From positions 1 to 13,525 of the forward strand of contig DCII01000055.1 of the NCBI GenBank assembly GCA_002315935.1: a stretch of 13,525 bases of DNA. The letters run 5' to 3'. This document shows, piece by piece, positions 8,695-13,525 of the stretch. The position numbers were made by a program, and so were the translations under genes. This stretch comes from Ruminococcaceae bacterium UBA1730. Its GTDB lineage: Bacteria; Bacillota; Clostridia; Oscillospirales; Acutalibacteraceae. Position 1 is the stretch's first letter. Every line of letters starts with the position of its first letter. The notes beneath the pieces were generated by a model that was given only the letters and a program-made list of their open reading frames with translations, was not told the origin of the DNA and ran no database searches.

Positions 8695-8808
8695 AGGGAA
8701 ATGCTGATTAAATCTTATTGAGTATGTTTTCGGCGTGAAAAAGGCACAAAACCGCAGATATACTTTGTGTATTTCAAGGTTTTGTAAAGCATTTATTCAG
8801 CGTTTCCT
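8695..8808. mobile_element. MITE-like element, 114 bp, flanked by TA
   Basis: The left end (8695-8713) and right end (8791-8808) are imperfect terminal inverted repeats: AGGGAAATGCTGATTAAAT against AGGAAACGCTGAATAAAT read on the other strand. TA flanks both sides (8693-8694 and 8809-8810), as for a TA target duplication. Inside, ACAAAACC (8746-8753) pairs with GGTTTTGT (8778-8785) around ATAC/GTAT, so the transcript could fold into a long hairpin. The left arm has about 30 nt (8715-8745) with no partner, suggesting deletion in the right arm. It has no coding capacity. The minus-strand LRR stop codon uses the TA plus the first element base. Confidence 0.6.
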
Positions 8809-9497
8809 TAGAATTTCTTTCTGATTACCGTTACCGCTACTGCGGCGATAAGCATAATAACTGCACCGATTACGATAGCTTTCATCGTTTTGTCATCGCT
8901 TGATTTTGCCGATGAATAAAGCTTATCATTATATGCCGGAACGGAAAACTCGGTTTCGGTTACCGTTTGCAGGGTTTCGGTTTCTTCAATTTCGTCTAAT
9001 GTTACCGAAGTGTCAAAAAGGGTGTTGCCCTGCGTTGTTGCAGGCACGGTTGTTGCTTCCTTCGTTGTTGAAGGGATAACTCCCGCAGTAACCCTTGAAG
9101 GAGCCGGAGAAGCTGTCACAGGCTTCGTTACGGCTTTTGCCGTTGTTGTTGCCTTGGAGGTAGTAGCTTTTTGAGTAGTAGCCGCAGTTGTTGCAGTCTT
9201 ATAGACAACTTTTATATCTCCTCTTATTCCGCCCTTATCAATTCTGTTTACTGATTCGGGAAGATAGACGGTTTTTATTCCGCTCGCAACAAAAGCATTT
9301 GATTCAATTGCCGTAACCGGATAACCTCCGATTTCATCCGGAACATCAACCTCTTCCTCGTTTCCGGTATAGCTCGTTATGATAACCTTGTTGTTGTTAA
9401 TAATATAATTGAAATTTCCGTAGGGCATGGCACAGGCGGTCACGGAAACAAAAATCAGCATAACGGCAGCTGCAAATGCTGCAAGAACTTTCCTCAT
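8808..9497 (-). CDS. Secreted BspA-like LRR protein with Thr-rich stalk and C-terminal anchor
   Basis: 229-residue surface protein. A signal peptide covers about 1-23 (hydrophobic core LAAFAAAVMLIFVSV). VTAC at 19-22 fits a lipobox, so lipidation at Cys22 is an alternative to ordinary cleavage at ACA. Residues about 28-100 form a short leucine-rich LRR_5/BspA-type unit, with EEEVDVPDEIGGYPVTAIES and TVYLPESVNRI as the recognisable turns. A Thr/Ala/Lys-rich stalk (about 101-160) is followed by an acidic Thr/Glu segment. A membrane helix (about 207-225) ends in RKKF. Only one or two LRR units are present, against many in typical BspA proteins. Function is unknown; adhesion or surface display is inference. 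The start is supported by GAAGAGG 8 nt upstream, and the gene has its own promoter. Confidence 0.8.
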   Translation of the reverse strand: MRKVLAAFAAAVMLIFVSVTACAMPYGNFNYIINNNKVIITSYTGNEEEVDVPDEIGGYPVTAIESNAFVASGIKTVYLPESVNRIDKGGIRGDIKVVYKTATTAATTQKATTSKATTTAKAVTKPVTASPAPSRVTAGVIPSTTKEATTVPATTQGNTLFDTSVTLDEIEETETLQTVTETEFSVPAYNDKLYSSAKSSDDKTMKAIVIGAVIMLIAAVAVTVIRKKF

Positions 9498-9530
9498 TAT
9501 TCATACCTCTTCAATAACAATGTTTCACAG

Positions 9531-9559
9531 ATTATAATATTGAATCATCAAAAAGTCAA
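9531..9559 (-). promoter_or_regulatory. sigma-A promoter of the LRR gene
   Basis: On the minus strand TTGACT (9559-9554) and TATAAT (9536-9531) are spaced by 17 nt. They lie 34 nt upstream of the ATG at 9497, with the Shine-Dalgarno GAAGAGG between. No repressor-type palindrome is seen. Confidence 0.75.
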
Positions 9560-9593
9560 TATCGAAACGCATACTGCCGACCAGACTACTGAA

Positions 9594-9809
9594 TCAGCAC
9601 CTTTCTTTTCTGTCAGTCTGCTTTAAAAGATAATCAATGCTTACATTATATACTTTCGATAGCTTAACAAGTATTTCATCAGTCAATGGCTGAACGCCCG
9701 TTTCAATATAACTGTATTTTCTTTGAGTAATGCCGATTTTATCGGCAACCTGTTGTTGAGTCAAATCATTATCTTCTCTCAAATCTTTAATTCTGTTTTC
9801 CAAAACCAT
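9594..9809 (-). CDS. XRE/Cro-CI family helix-turn-helix repressor
   Basis: 71-residue protein that is almost entirely an HTH_3 DNA-binding domain. The helix-turn-helix is LTQQQVADKIGITQRKYSYIETG (about residues 16-38), followed by the family's typical tail LVKLSKVYNVSIDYLL. There is no second domain, so dimerisation must be through the HTH core or the short tail. The start is taken at ATG (9809); GTG one codon upstream is also possible. No Shine-Dalgarno is visible before either, and the only -10-like sequences (TAAAAT, TATATT) end within about 12 nt of the ATG, so a short-leader or leaderless mRNA is possible. It is divergent from a two-gene membrane-protein operon across 126 nt holding three identical-type palindromes, which it presumably binds (inference). 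Confidence 0.88.
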   Translation of the reverse strand: MVLENRIKDLREDNDLTQQQVADKIGITQRKYSYIETGVQPLTDEILVKLSKVYNVSIDYLLKQTDRKERC

Positions 9810-9828
9810 CACCGAATATATTTTATCT

Positions 9829-9845
9829 TAGATAGAATTTATCTA
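9829..9845. promoter_or_regulatory. Operator copy 1 of TAGATA-N5-TATCTA
   Basis: TAGATAGAATTTATCTA is a 17-bp palindrome ending one base before the -35 of the plus-strand promoter and lying just upstream of the XRE start. It is the exact reverse complement of copy 2. Probable binding site of the adjacent XRE protein (inference). Confidence 0.75.
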
Positions 9846-9874
9846 TTGACTTTTAGATAAATTCTATCTATAAT
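9846..9874 (+). promoter_or_regulatory. sigma-A promoter of the TM2-like operon
   Basis: TTGACT (9846-9851) and TATAAT (9869-9874) with a 17-nt spacer, predicting a start near 9881 and a leader of about 55 nt. The spacer is almost filled by operator copy 2, so repressor binding would directly block RNA polymerase. Confidence 0.82.
9854..9870. promoter_or_regulatory. Operator copy 2 of TAGATA-N5-TATCTA
   Basis: TAGATAAATTCTATCTA fills the spacer and overlaps the first two bases of the -10. It is identical to copy 1 read on the other strand. Centre-to-centre distance is 25 bp from copy 1 and 30 bp to copy 3. Confidence 0.78.
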
Positions 9875-9883
9875 TAATATGCT

Positions 9884-9900
9884 TAGATAAAATCTATCTA
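9884..9900. promoter_or_regulatory. Operator copy 3 of TAGATA-N5-TATCTA
   Basis: TAGATAAAATCTATCTA lies just downstream of the predicted start site, where a bound repressor would block initiation or early elongation. The six outer bases on each side match copies 1 and 2 exactly; only the 5-bp centre differs. Confidence 0.75.
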
Positions 9901-9935
9901 AACTCAAAAAACAAAAATAAAGGAGAGTAATTGAA

Positions 9936-10418
9936 ATGACACAAAACAATGTTCAGAAATTCATGAATGACCACAAGGGATATTTTTCCCCCGATTGCGA
10001 GCAACTGATTTATCAAAGTCTTCTTTCCGTCGACGATGAAACAGCTAATAATGCAATGAATGTTAAGTTAAGAAATCCTAAAACCATGAAGCTTATTTCC
10101 TTTTTTCTCGGTGTTTTCGGCATTGACCGTTTGATTAACGGTGATATTATCGGTTGGATATTCAAGGAAGCAACCTTAGGCTTTTTCCTTATCGGATGGT
10201 TTGTTGACTTTATCTATGCCGAAATAATAACTCAAAACTTTAACAGTGCAAGATTGCTTGTTGTTATTTATCCCGGAAAAATCACTAAACCTACCATACT
10301 TGCTAATTTAAAAAATAGCTGGAAAAACGATCCCAAGTTCAGAAAAGAATTGTTGAATAGTATCACCAATGTAAAAAATAGTGCCAGCGGTCTTCAGGAC
10401 ACAATGTATCTTCATTGA
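9936..10418 (+). CDS. TM2-domain-like membrane protein
   Basis: 160 residues. The middle (about 45-105) resembles the TM2 domain: a basic lead-in KLRNPKTMK, a hydrophobic helix with FFLGVFGIDR (56-65), a Gly-rich turn NGDIIGW, and a second hydrophobic helix FFLIGWFVDFI (83-93). TM2 family members carry the same G-x-FG-x-[DH]R turn between two membrane helices. The N-terminal 45 residues and the C-terminal 55 residues (Lys/Asn-rich) look soluble and are not recognised. AGGAGAG at 9921-9927 sets the ATG start. It is the first gene of an operon under the triple-operator promoter, and its bases are more AT-rich than the NRPS region. TM2 proteins have no single known function. Confidence 0.75.
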   Translation: MTQNNVQKFMNDHKGYFSPDCEQLIYQSLLSVDDETANNAMNVKLRNPKTMKLISFFLGVFGIDRLINGDIIGWIFKEATLGFFLIGWFVDFIYAEIITQNFNSARLLVVIYPGKITKPTILANLKNSWKNDPKFRKELLNSITNVKNSASGLQDTMYLH

Positions 10419-10443
10419 TGACAGACAATAAGGAAAAACAATT

Positions 10444-10929
10444 ATGAGTGAATATAAAACTTTTAATAATGGTAGCAGTCTTGGTGGCGATATAAGGTCA
10501 TATAACAGCGGCGAAATTGTTATTGAAGGAAAGCCATATGGAAAAATCGATGGTGACCACATATATCCATATGTTTACGGTAATCCAACACTGATTATTG
10601 ATACTTATGGTTATGTTATCGGACTTGACGGGATAAAATACGGCAAGCTTGTAACCTTCGGAAATGAAATTAAGGGCGTTGAGGTATTTACTTCTCCGTT
10701 CAAAAACGAAGTAAATAACGCACCGTCAAATTCAGGCTCGTTTGCATCCGGTTCATTTGGCGGATTTGTTGTTGATAAAGCATTTGATGCTTATTCCAGA
10801 TTCGAAAGTAAGCCTAAATCCAAGGGATATGCAAACGGTGTTGGAATTAAGGGAAAGATATTTGCAGGGATAATTGTTGTATCAGGCATTTTGATTTTCC
10901 TTTATGGACTTCTTTCTGACATCTTATAA
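10444..10929 (+). CDS. Hypothetical beta-rich protein with C-terminal membrane anchor
   Basis: 161 residues, not recognised. The N-terminal 80 residues are Gly/Tyr-rich and repetitive: GEIVIEGKPYGKIDGDHIY, then PTLIIDTYGYVIGLDGIKYGKLV, suggesting short beta hairpins repeated about every 25 residues. A Ser/Gly/Asn-rich linker spans about 92-108. A single hydrophobic helix (about 138-158) ends the chain. There is no signal peptide, so the repeat part is probably cytoplasmic and tail-anchored (inference). It starts 25 nt after the TM2-like gene, with AAGGA at 10430-10434 upstream, and the pair shares one promoter and one terminator. The two products may work together at the membrane. Confidence 0.7.
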   Translation: MSEYKTFNNGSSLGGDIRSYNSGEIVIEGKPYGKIDGDHIYPYVYGNPTLIIDTYGYVIGLDGIKYGKLVTFGNEIKGVEVFTSPFKNEVNNAPSNSGSFASGSFGGFVVDKAFDAYSRFESKPKSKGYANGVGIKGKIFAGIIVVSGILIFLYGLLSDIL

Positions 10930-10936
10930 TATTGAA

Positions 10937-10987
10937 AACGAGGCGGCAAAACGGATAACTTCCGTTAAACCACCTCGTTCATTTTTT
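10937..10987. terminator. Terminator after the TM2-like operon, probably bidirectional
   Basis: The outer arms AACGAGGCGG (10937-10946) and CCACCTCGTT (10970-10979) pair with one C-A mismatch. AACGGA and TCCGTT pair as an inner stem. Six T follow at 10982-10987. Read on the minus strand the stem ends in CGTTTTC, so it can also terminate the luxS-UPF0291 transcript arriving from the right. Confidence 0.82.
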
Positions 10988-10999
10988 ATATATTTACAA

Positions 11000-11203
11000 T
11001 CAGTTTTTCATTTTTGAAACTTTTGTTTTGTTCCCTTTTGCATCAACAATATAGGTATTGTCGAGGGTTGAAGTCAGATTTTTTCTGAATGCCGCAAGAT
11101 ATTCTTCACGGAGCTTTGCCTGTTCTGCTTTTTCTTCTGCGGTCAGTTCTCTTTCTTTCGAGAGCCTTGCAAGCTCATTTATTCTTTTCGTTCTTTCAGT
11201 CAT
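11000..11203 (-). CDS. UPF0291/DUF896 (YnzC-like) protein
   Basis: 67 residues, closely matching the YnzC/UPF0291 pattern of Firmicutes: RINELARLSKERELTAEEKAEQ (7-28), then LREEYLAAFRKNL, and a C-terminal IVDAKGNK. The fold is a small helical hairpin; the cellular role is unknown. The start follows AAAGGA, which overlaps the stop codon of luxS 12 nt upstream, so the two genes are almost certainly one transcript and translation may be coupled. It ends just before the terminator at 10937-10987. Confidence 0.9.
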   Translation of the reverse strand: MTERTKRINELARLSKERELTAEEKAEQAKLREEYLAAFRKNLTSTLDNTYIVDAKGNKTKVSKMKN

Positions 11204-11214
11204 GATTTTTTCCT

Positions 11215-11667
11215 TTATCTTTCGTATTCAAAAGTCTGTTCCCTTTCAAGCATCTTGAGGTATTTTCTGCATTCCTCTTTGCCCTTTTCAAGGTCAAGGT
11301 CACGATAGTTTCCGCATTCAATTTCAGATGCTCCGTAAACCTCGCCGTCATAGGCAATAATATCGGAAAGAATACGCTTTGTTATTGCAAGAATCTGACG
11401 ATTATCGGCATTGCGGACAAGCAGATAGAACCCCGTTCTGCATCCCATAGGTCCGAAATAAATAACATCATCCGCTATTTCGGAATTGCGTACAAGAGTT
11501 GCAAACATATGCTCAACGGTGTGCATGGTTGTTGTGTCCATATATTCGCCGTTATTCGGAACCCTTGTTCTGAGGTCATAGGTCGTGATGTCGCCGTCAA
11601 CTCTTGAAACATAAATTCCTTCTCTGAGCTTTGTATGGTCAACGGTAAAGCTTGTTATCTTTTTCAT
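11215..11667 (-). CDS. luxS: S-ribosylhomocysteine lyase (LuxS)
   Basis: Cleaves S-ribosylhomocysteine to homocysteine and DPD, the precursor of autoinducer-2, in the activated methyl cycle. From ATG 11667 the protein is 150 residues, the normal LuxS length. It has the metal ligands His49, His53 (HTVEH 49-53, with Glu52 catalytic) and Cys118 in ECGNYRD, and the catalytic Cys76 in GPMGCRTGFY. The usual NYRDHD is NYRDLD here. The reading frame stays open 13 codons further upstream, but GAGGGA before the MKKITSF start and the known family N-terminus favour 11667. It is first in a two-gene unit with the UPF0291 gene and has its own promoter. No mtnN (pfs) or other methyl-cycle gene is visible. 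Confidence 0.96.
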   Translation of the reverse strand: MKKITSFTVDHTKLREGIYVSRVDGDITTYDLRTRVPNNGEYMDTTTMHTVEHMFATLVRNSEIADDVIYFGPMGCRTGFYLLVRNADNRQILAITKRILSDIIAYDGEVYGASEIECGNYRDLDLEKGKEECRKYLKMLEREQTFEYER

Positions 11668-11697
11668 AATTTCCCTCGATTCATTTTTTATGATTAC

Positions 11698-11726
11698 ATT
11701 ATACATTCTTTATCATGACTTTTCAA
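11698..11726 (-). promoter_or_regulatory. sigma-A promoter of luxS
   Basis: On the minus strand TTGAAA (11726-11721) and TATAAT (11703-11698) are spaced by 17 nt, 30 nt upstream of the luxS start. No S-box/SAM or SAH riboswitch fits in this short leader. Confidence 0.8.
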
Positions 11727-11737
11727 GGAGCAATAAG

Positions 11738-11761
11738 CTTGACTTTTATCTTGACTTTTAT
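11738..11761. repeat. 12-bp tandem repeat CTTGACTTTTAT x2
   Basis: Two perfect adjacent copies of CTTGACTTTTAT, followed at once by CTTTGACA. This gives three -35-like TTGAC boxes in a row (11739, 11751, 11764). Only the second has a -10 at correct spacing. Confidence 0.7.
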
Positions 11762-11779
11762 CTTTGACAAGTTTAGAAT
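11751..11779 (+). promoter_or_regulatory. sigma-A promoter of the Cys-rich protein gene
   Basis: TTGACT (11751-11756) and TAGAAT (11774-11779) with a 17-nt spacer, 28 nt before the ATG at 11808. It is divergent from the luxS promoter, with the two -35 boxes 24 nt apart. Confidence 0.7.
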
Positions 11780-11807
11780 AAACAAAAAAGTAATGAGGAA
11801 GAAAAAC

Positions 11808-12251
11808 ATGAATACATATTGTAAACTTGACTGCTGTGAGAAATGTGATTTGTTTCAGAAAACCTGCAAGGGCTGTGAAGAATCCGGCGGTCATCCCTGC
11901 GGCGGAAGCTGCCTTGCGGCTGAATACATAAAAAAAGACGGCTTTGACGCCTTTCAGAAGCTCAAATCCGATATAATTCAGCAGATTAATTCAATGGGAA
12001 TTGATAAGCTCGAGATAAAAGACCTCAATCTTCTTATCGGAGCATATGTCAATCTCGAATATCCGCTTCCGAACGGAACAACGGCAAAATTTCTCAACGA
12101 TAACGAAATATATCTTGCAAATCAGATTGGAAAACCCGATTCGGAAAGATGCTACGGCGTTCTCGCAAACGATAAATTCATTCTTATCTGCGAATACGGC
12201 TGCATGGGTGCCGACCCCGAAATAATTGCATTCAGAAAAATTTCACAATAA
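11808..12251 (+). CDS. Cys-rich DUF3795-like protein
   Basis: 147 residues from ATG 11808. That start is chosen because GAGGAAG lies 7 nt upstream and the promoter's expected start site is after the more upstream in-frame ATG (11715). Eight cysteines fall within residues 5-35 (CKLDCCEKCD, CKGC, PCGGSC), a pattern typical of small zinc- or iron-sulfur-binding modules and similar to DUF3795. The rest (about 45-147) is a mixed alpha/beta region with no recognised motif except YPLPNGTTAKFL and a final GCMGADPEII. No signal peptide, so cytosolic. It stands alone between a divergent luxS unit and a convergent DUF4474-like gene. Function unknown. Confidence 0.82.
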   Translation: MNTYCKLDCCEKCDLFQKTCKGCEESGGHPCGGSCLAAEYIKKDGFDAFQKLKSDIIQQINSMGIDKLEIKDLNLLIGAYVNLEYPLPNGTTAKFLNDNEIYLANQIGKPDSERCYGVLANDKFILICEYGCMGADPEIIAFRKISQ

Positions 12252-12256
12252 TATAA

Positions 12257-12301
12257 AAAAGGATTCCGGTTATCTGTTATCAGACCTTGCGGAATCCTTT
12301 T
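12257..12301. terminator. Bidirectional terminator between convergent genes
   Basis: AAAAGGATTCCG (12257-12268) pairs perfectly with CGGAATCCTTTT (12290-12301). The A-run on the left and T-run on the right make it a Rho-independent terminator in both directions, serving the Cys-rich gene and the minus-strand DUF4474-like gene. Confidence 0.88.
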
Positions 12302-12316
12302 CTATTGTAAAGCTTA

Positions 12317-13468
12317 TTATTTCCAGATTATTTTTGCGGTCATTCCGTCAACCGAGATTTCCGCCGACTTGCCGAATTCCTTCTTCGCCGCTTCAACAAA
12401 CGCATCACACATTCCCTGCTCCTTGAAGCCGATAGTTCCGACAAGGGTTATGTCGTCCTTATCAATGAGCGGACCGGGAGTATAACCTGTTATCCACCAA
12501 TGCTCAACCGGACCTCTTGAATAGAGCATTTCATCGCCGTGATAGATTTCAATTGACATATCAAGAAGCTCATCATCCGTAAAGCAGTCATACTGAAGAG
12601 GATTATTCTTCTGACGGTTATAGAATCCGATTTCACCGCCGTTTGAAATTCTTGTGTAGTTGCCCTTCCAGAACTGTGCCATCTTCTTCTGACCGTTATA
12701 TTCAAACCTTACTCTTTTGGTATCAATATTTGTCAGAATGAGATTACCCAGAAAATCGAAGAAAATATTGAAGCCGAATTTGCGTTGCCACGGGTCAACA
12801 GGATTGGTCATCGAAAGATTTTTAACACTGCAATCGAAGCCGGTTTTAAGAGCACCTTTTCTGTCAAGGTTAAAAATAATTCCGCTTTCCTTATCATAGT
12901 ATAATCCCGATTTAGCATACACAACCTCGCCGTCATCCGTAATATAACTGCCGGCAAATCTGTAAACATTTGCATAATCTGTAGTAAGGAAATAAATGTT
13001 AAGGTCATTTACACCGTTAAGCACGCCGCTGAGAGACTTTTTTGTTTTATCCGAAAGACCGGAGCCGCCAATAAGCTTAAGAAGAGTTTTCTTTGTTCGC
13101 ATTGTTGATTCATCATCAACCTGATATTCCTCCGAATGCTCGCTCTGAACATTTCCGTCTTCATAAATCGGAAGCTCCTCAAGAGCATCAACCGCAACCT
13201 GAGCATCGCCGTTTCCCGAAAAAATCTGAATCATATACTGCGACAGCAAATCTCTTGCCGTGTCCTCCGCATCTGAGGAAAGGAAAATCAAATCCTGATT
13301 CATATAAACGTCAAGAATCATTTCTGCTTTCTCTTCCGCCGCAACCTCACTCAGTCCCGTTCCGGTGAGCCAACCTGTGACCTGACCGAGTGTAAACGGA
13401 GTAAGATTGAAAACGGATAAAACGCCGAGAATGAGTGCAATCGCTCTTTTGGTGAAAGATACCTTCAT
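12317..13468 (-). CDS. Secreted DUF4474-like protein
   Basis: 383 residues from ATG 13468, with GAGGGG just upstream; the frame is open 17 codons further but without a ribosome binding site. The N-terminus (KRAIALILGVLSVFNLTPFTLG) is a signal peptide or membrane anchor. Residues about 40-160 are helical and acidic with no recognised motif. The C-terminal half (about 200-383) has features I associate with DUF4474 of Clostridia: NPVDPWQRKFGFN (222-234), FEYNGQKKMAQFWKGNY (255-271), HWWITGYTPGPLIDKDDI (323-340). Aromatic conservation suggests a beta-rich ligand or surface domain, but the role is unknown. The family assignment is from memory of the motif and only moderately sure. A MITE-type terminal repeat begins 24 nt upstream of the start codon. 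Confidence 0.75.
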   Translation of the reverse strand: MKVSFTKRAIALILGVLSVFNLTPFTLGQVTGWLTGTGLSEVAAEEKAEMILDVYMNQDLIFLSSDAEDTARDLLSQYMIQIFSGNGDAQVAVDALEELPIYEDGNVQSEHSEEYQVDDESTMRTKKTLLKLIGGSGLSDKTKKSLSGVLNGVNDLNIYFLTTDYANVYRFAGSYITDDGEVVYAKSGLYYDKESGIIFNLDRKGALKTGFDCSVKNLSMTNPVDPWQRKFGFNIFFDFLGNLILTNIDTKRVRFEYNGQKKMAQFWKGNYTRISNGGEIGFYNRQKNNPLQYDCFTDDELLDMSIEIYHGDEMLYSRGPVEHWWITGYTPGPLIDKDDITLVGTIGFKEQGMCDAFVEAAKKEFGKSAEISVDGMTAKIIWK

Positions 13469-13491
13469 AACAAAACCCCTCTGTAAAATTA

Positions 13492-13525
13492 GGGAAACGA
13501 TGATTAAATCGGCAAGCAAGATTTT
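13492..13525. repeat. Edge of a second MITE-like element (terminal repeat)
   Basis: GGGAAACGATGATTAAATC (13492-13510) matches 8696-8714 at 17 of 19 bases and is likewise preceded by TA (13490-13491). After this the two sequences differ, and the element, if complete, runs out of the window. It would then lie in the promoter/leader of the DUF4474-like gene. Confidence 0.45.

Noticed and set aside
9829..9900. CRISPR-like or iteron repeat array
   Set aside because: The three repeats are short palindromes centred on a promoter with uneven spacing and no spacers of constant length; an operator set explains them better.
9594..10929. Classic type II toxin-antitoxin pair
   Set aside because: The XRE gene is divergent, not co-transcribed, with its neighbours, and the partner proteins show no HigB, RelE, HipA or similar toxin motif.

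Overview
The window looks like chromosomal DNA of an anaerobic gut-type Clostridium relative, most likely Oscillospiraceae/Ruminococcaceae. This is an inference. It rests on moderate-to-low GC, Gram-positive style strong Shine-Dalgarno sites, sigma-A promoters of the TTGAMW-N17-TATAAT type, a BspA-like LRR surface protein, a UPF0291 (YnzC-like) protein, a DUF4474-like protein and a reductase-terminated NRPS of the kind known from gut Clostridia. No rRNA, tRNA, CRISPR array, transposase or phage structural gene is visible.

Region 1 (1-8651, all + strand) is an apparent operon. A sigma-A promoter (90-118) drives a 1916-residue NRPS with order C-A-T-C-T-R. One adenylation domain serves two carrier domains, and the protein ends in an NAD(P)H-dependent thioester reductase that should release a peptide aldehyde. 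Its 3' end carries the ribosome binding site of a membrane-bound SpoIIE-type phosphatase fused to an RsbW-like ATPase/kinase domain. That gene overlaps a STAS anti-sigma-factor antagonist by 4 nt (ATGA). So a peptide synthetase and a complete phosphatase/kinase/antagonist partner-switching set are translationally linked. A Spx/ArsC-like thioredoxin-fold protein follows after 63 nt. No sigma factor, phosphopantetheinyl transferase or exporter gene is in the window.

Region 2 (8652-9593) holds a 17-bp perfect hairpin, a 114-bp MITE-like element flanked by TA, and a convergent minus-strand gene for a secreted or anchored LRR protein with a Thr/Ala-rich stalk. A second copy of the MITE terminal repeat (17/19 identical) lies at the right edge of the window (13492-13510).

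Region 3 (9594-10988) looks like a small self-contained cassette. A 71-residue XRE repressor is divergent from two membrane-protein genes (a TM2-like protein and a beta-rich protein with a C-terminal anchor). The intergenic region contains three copies of a near-perfect palindrome, TAGATA-N5-TATCTA. One sits just upstream of the -35, one exactly in the spacer, and one just downstream of the -10 of a strong promoter. The cassette closes with a terminator.

Region 4 (11000-13525) is mostly ordinary. It holds luxS followed by a UPF0291 gene (minus), a divergent Cys-rich zinc-binding-type protein (plus), a bidirectional terminator, and a large secreted DUF4474-like protein (minus).
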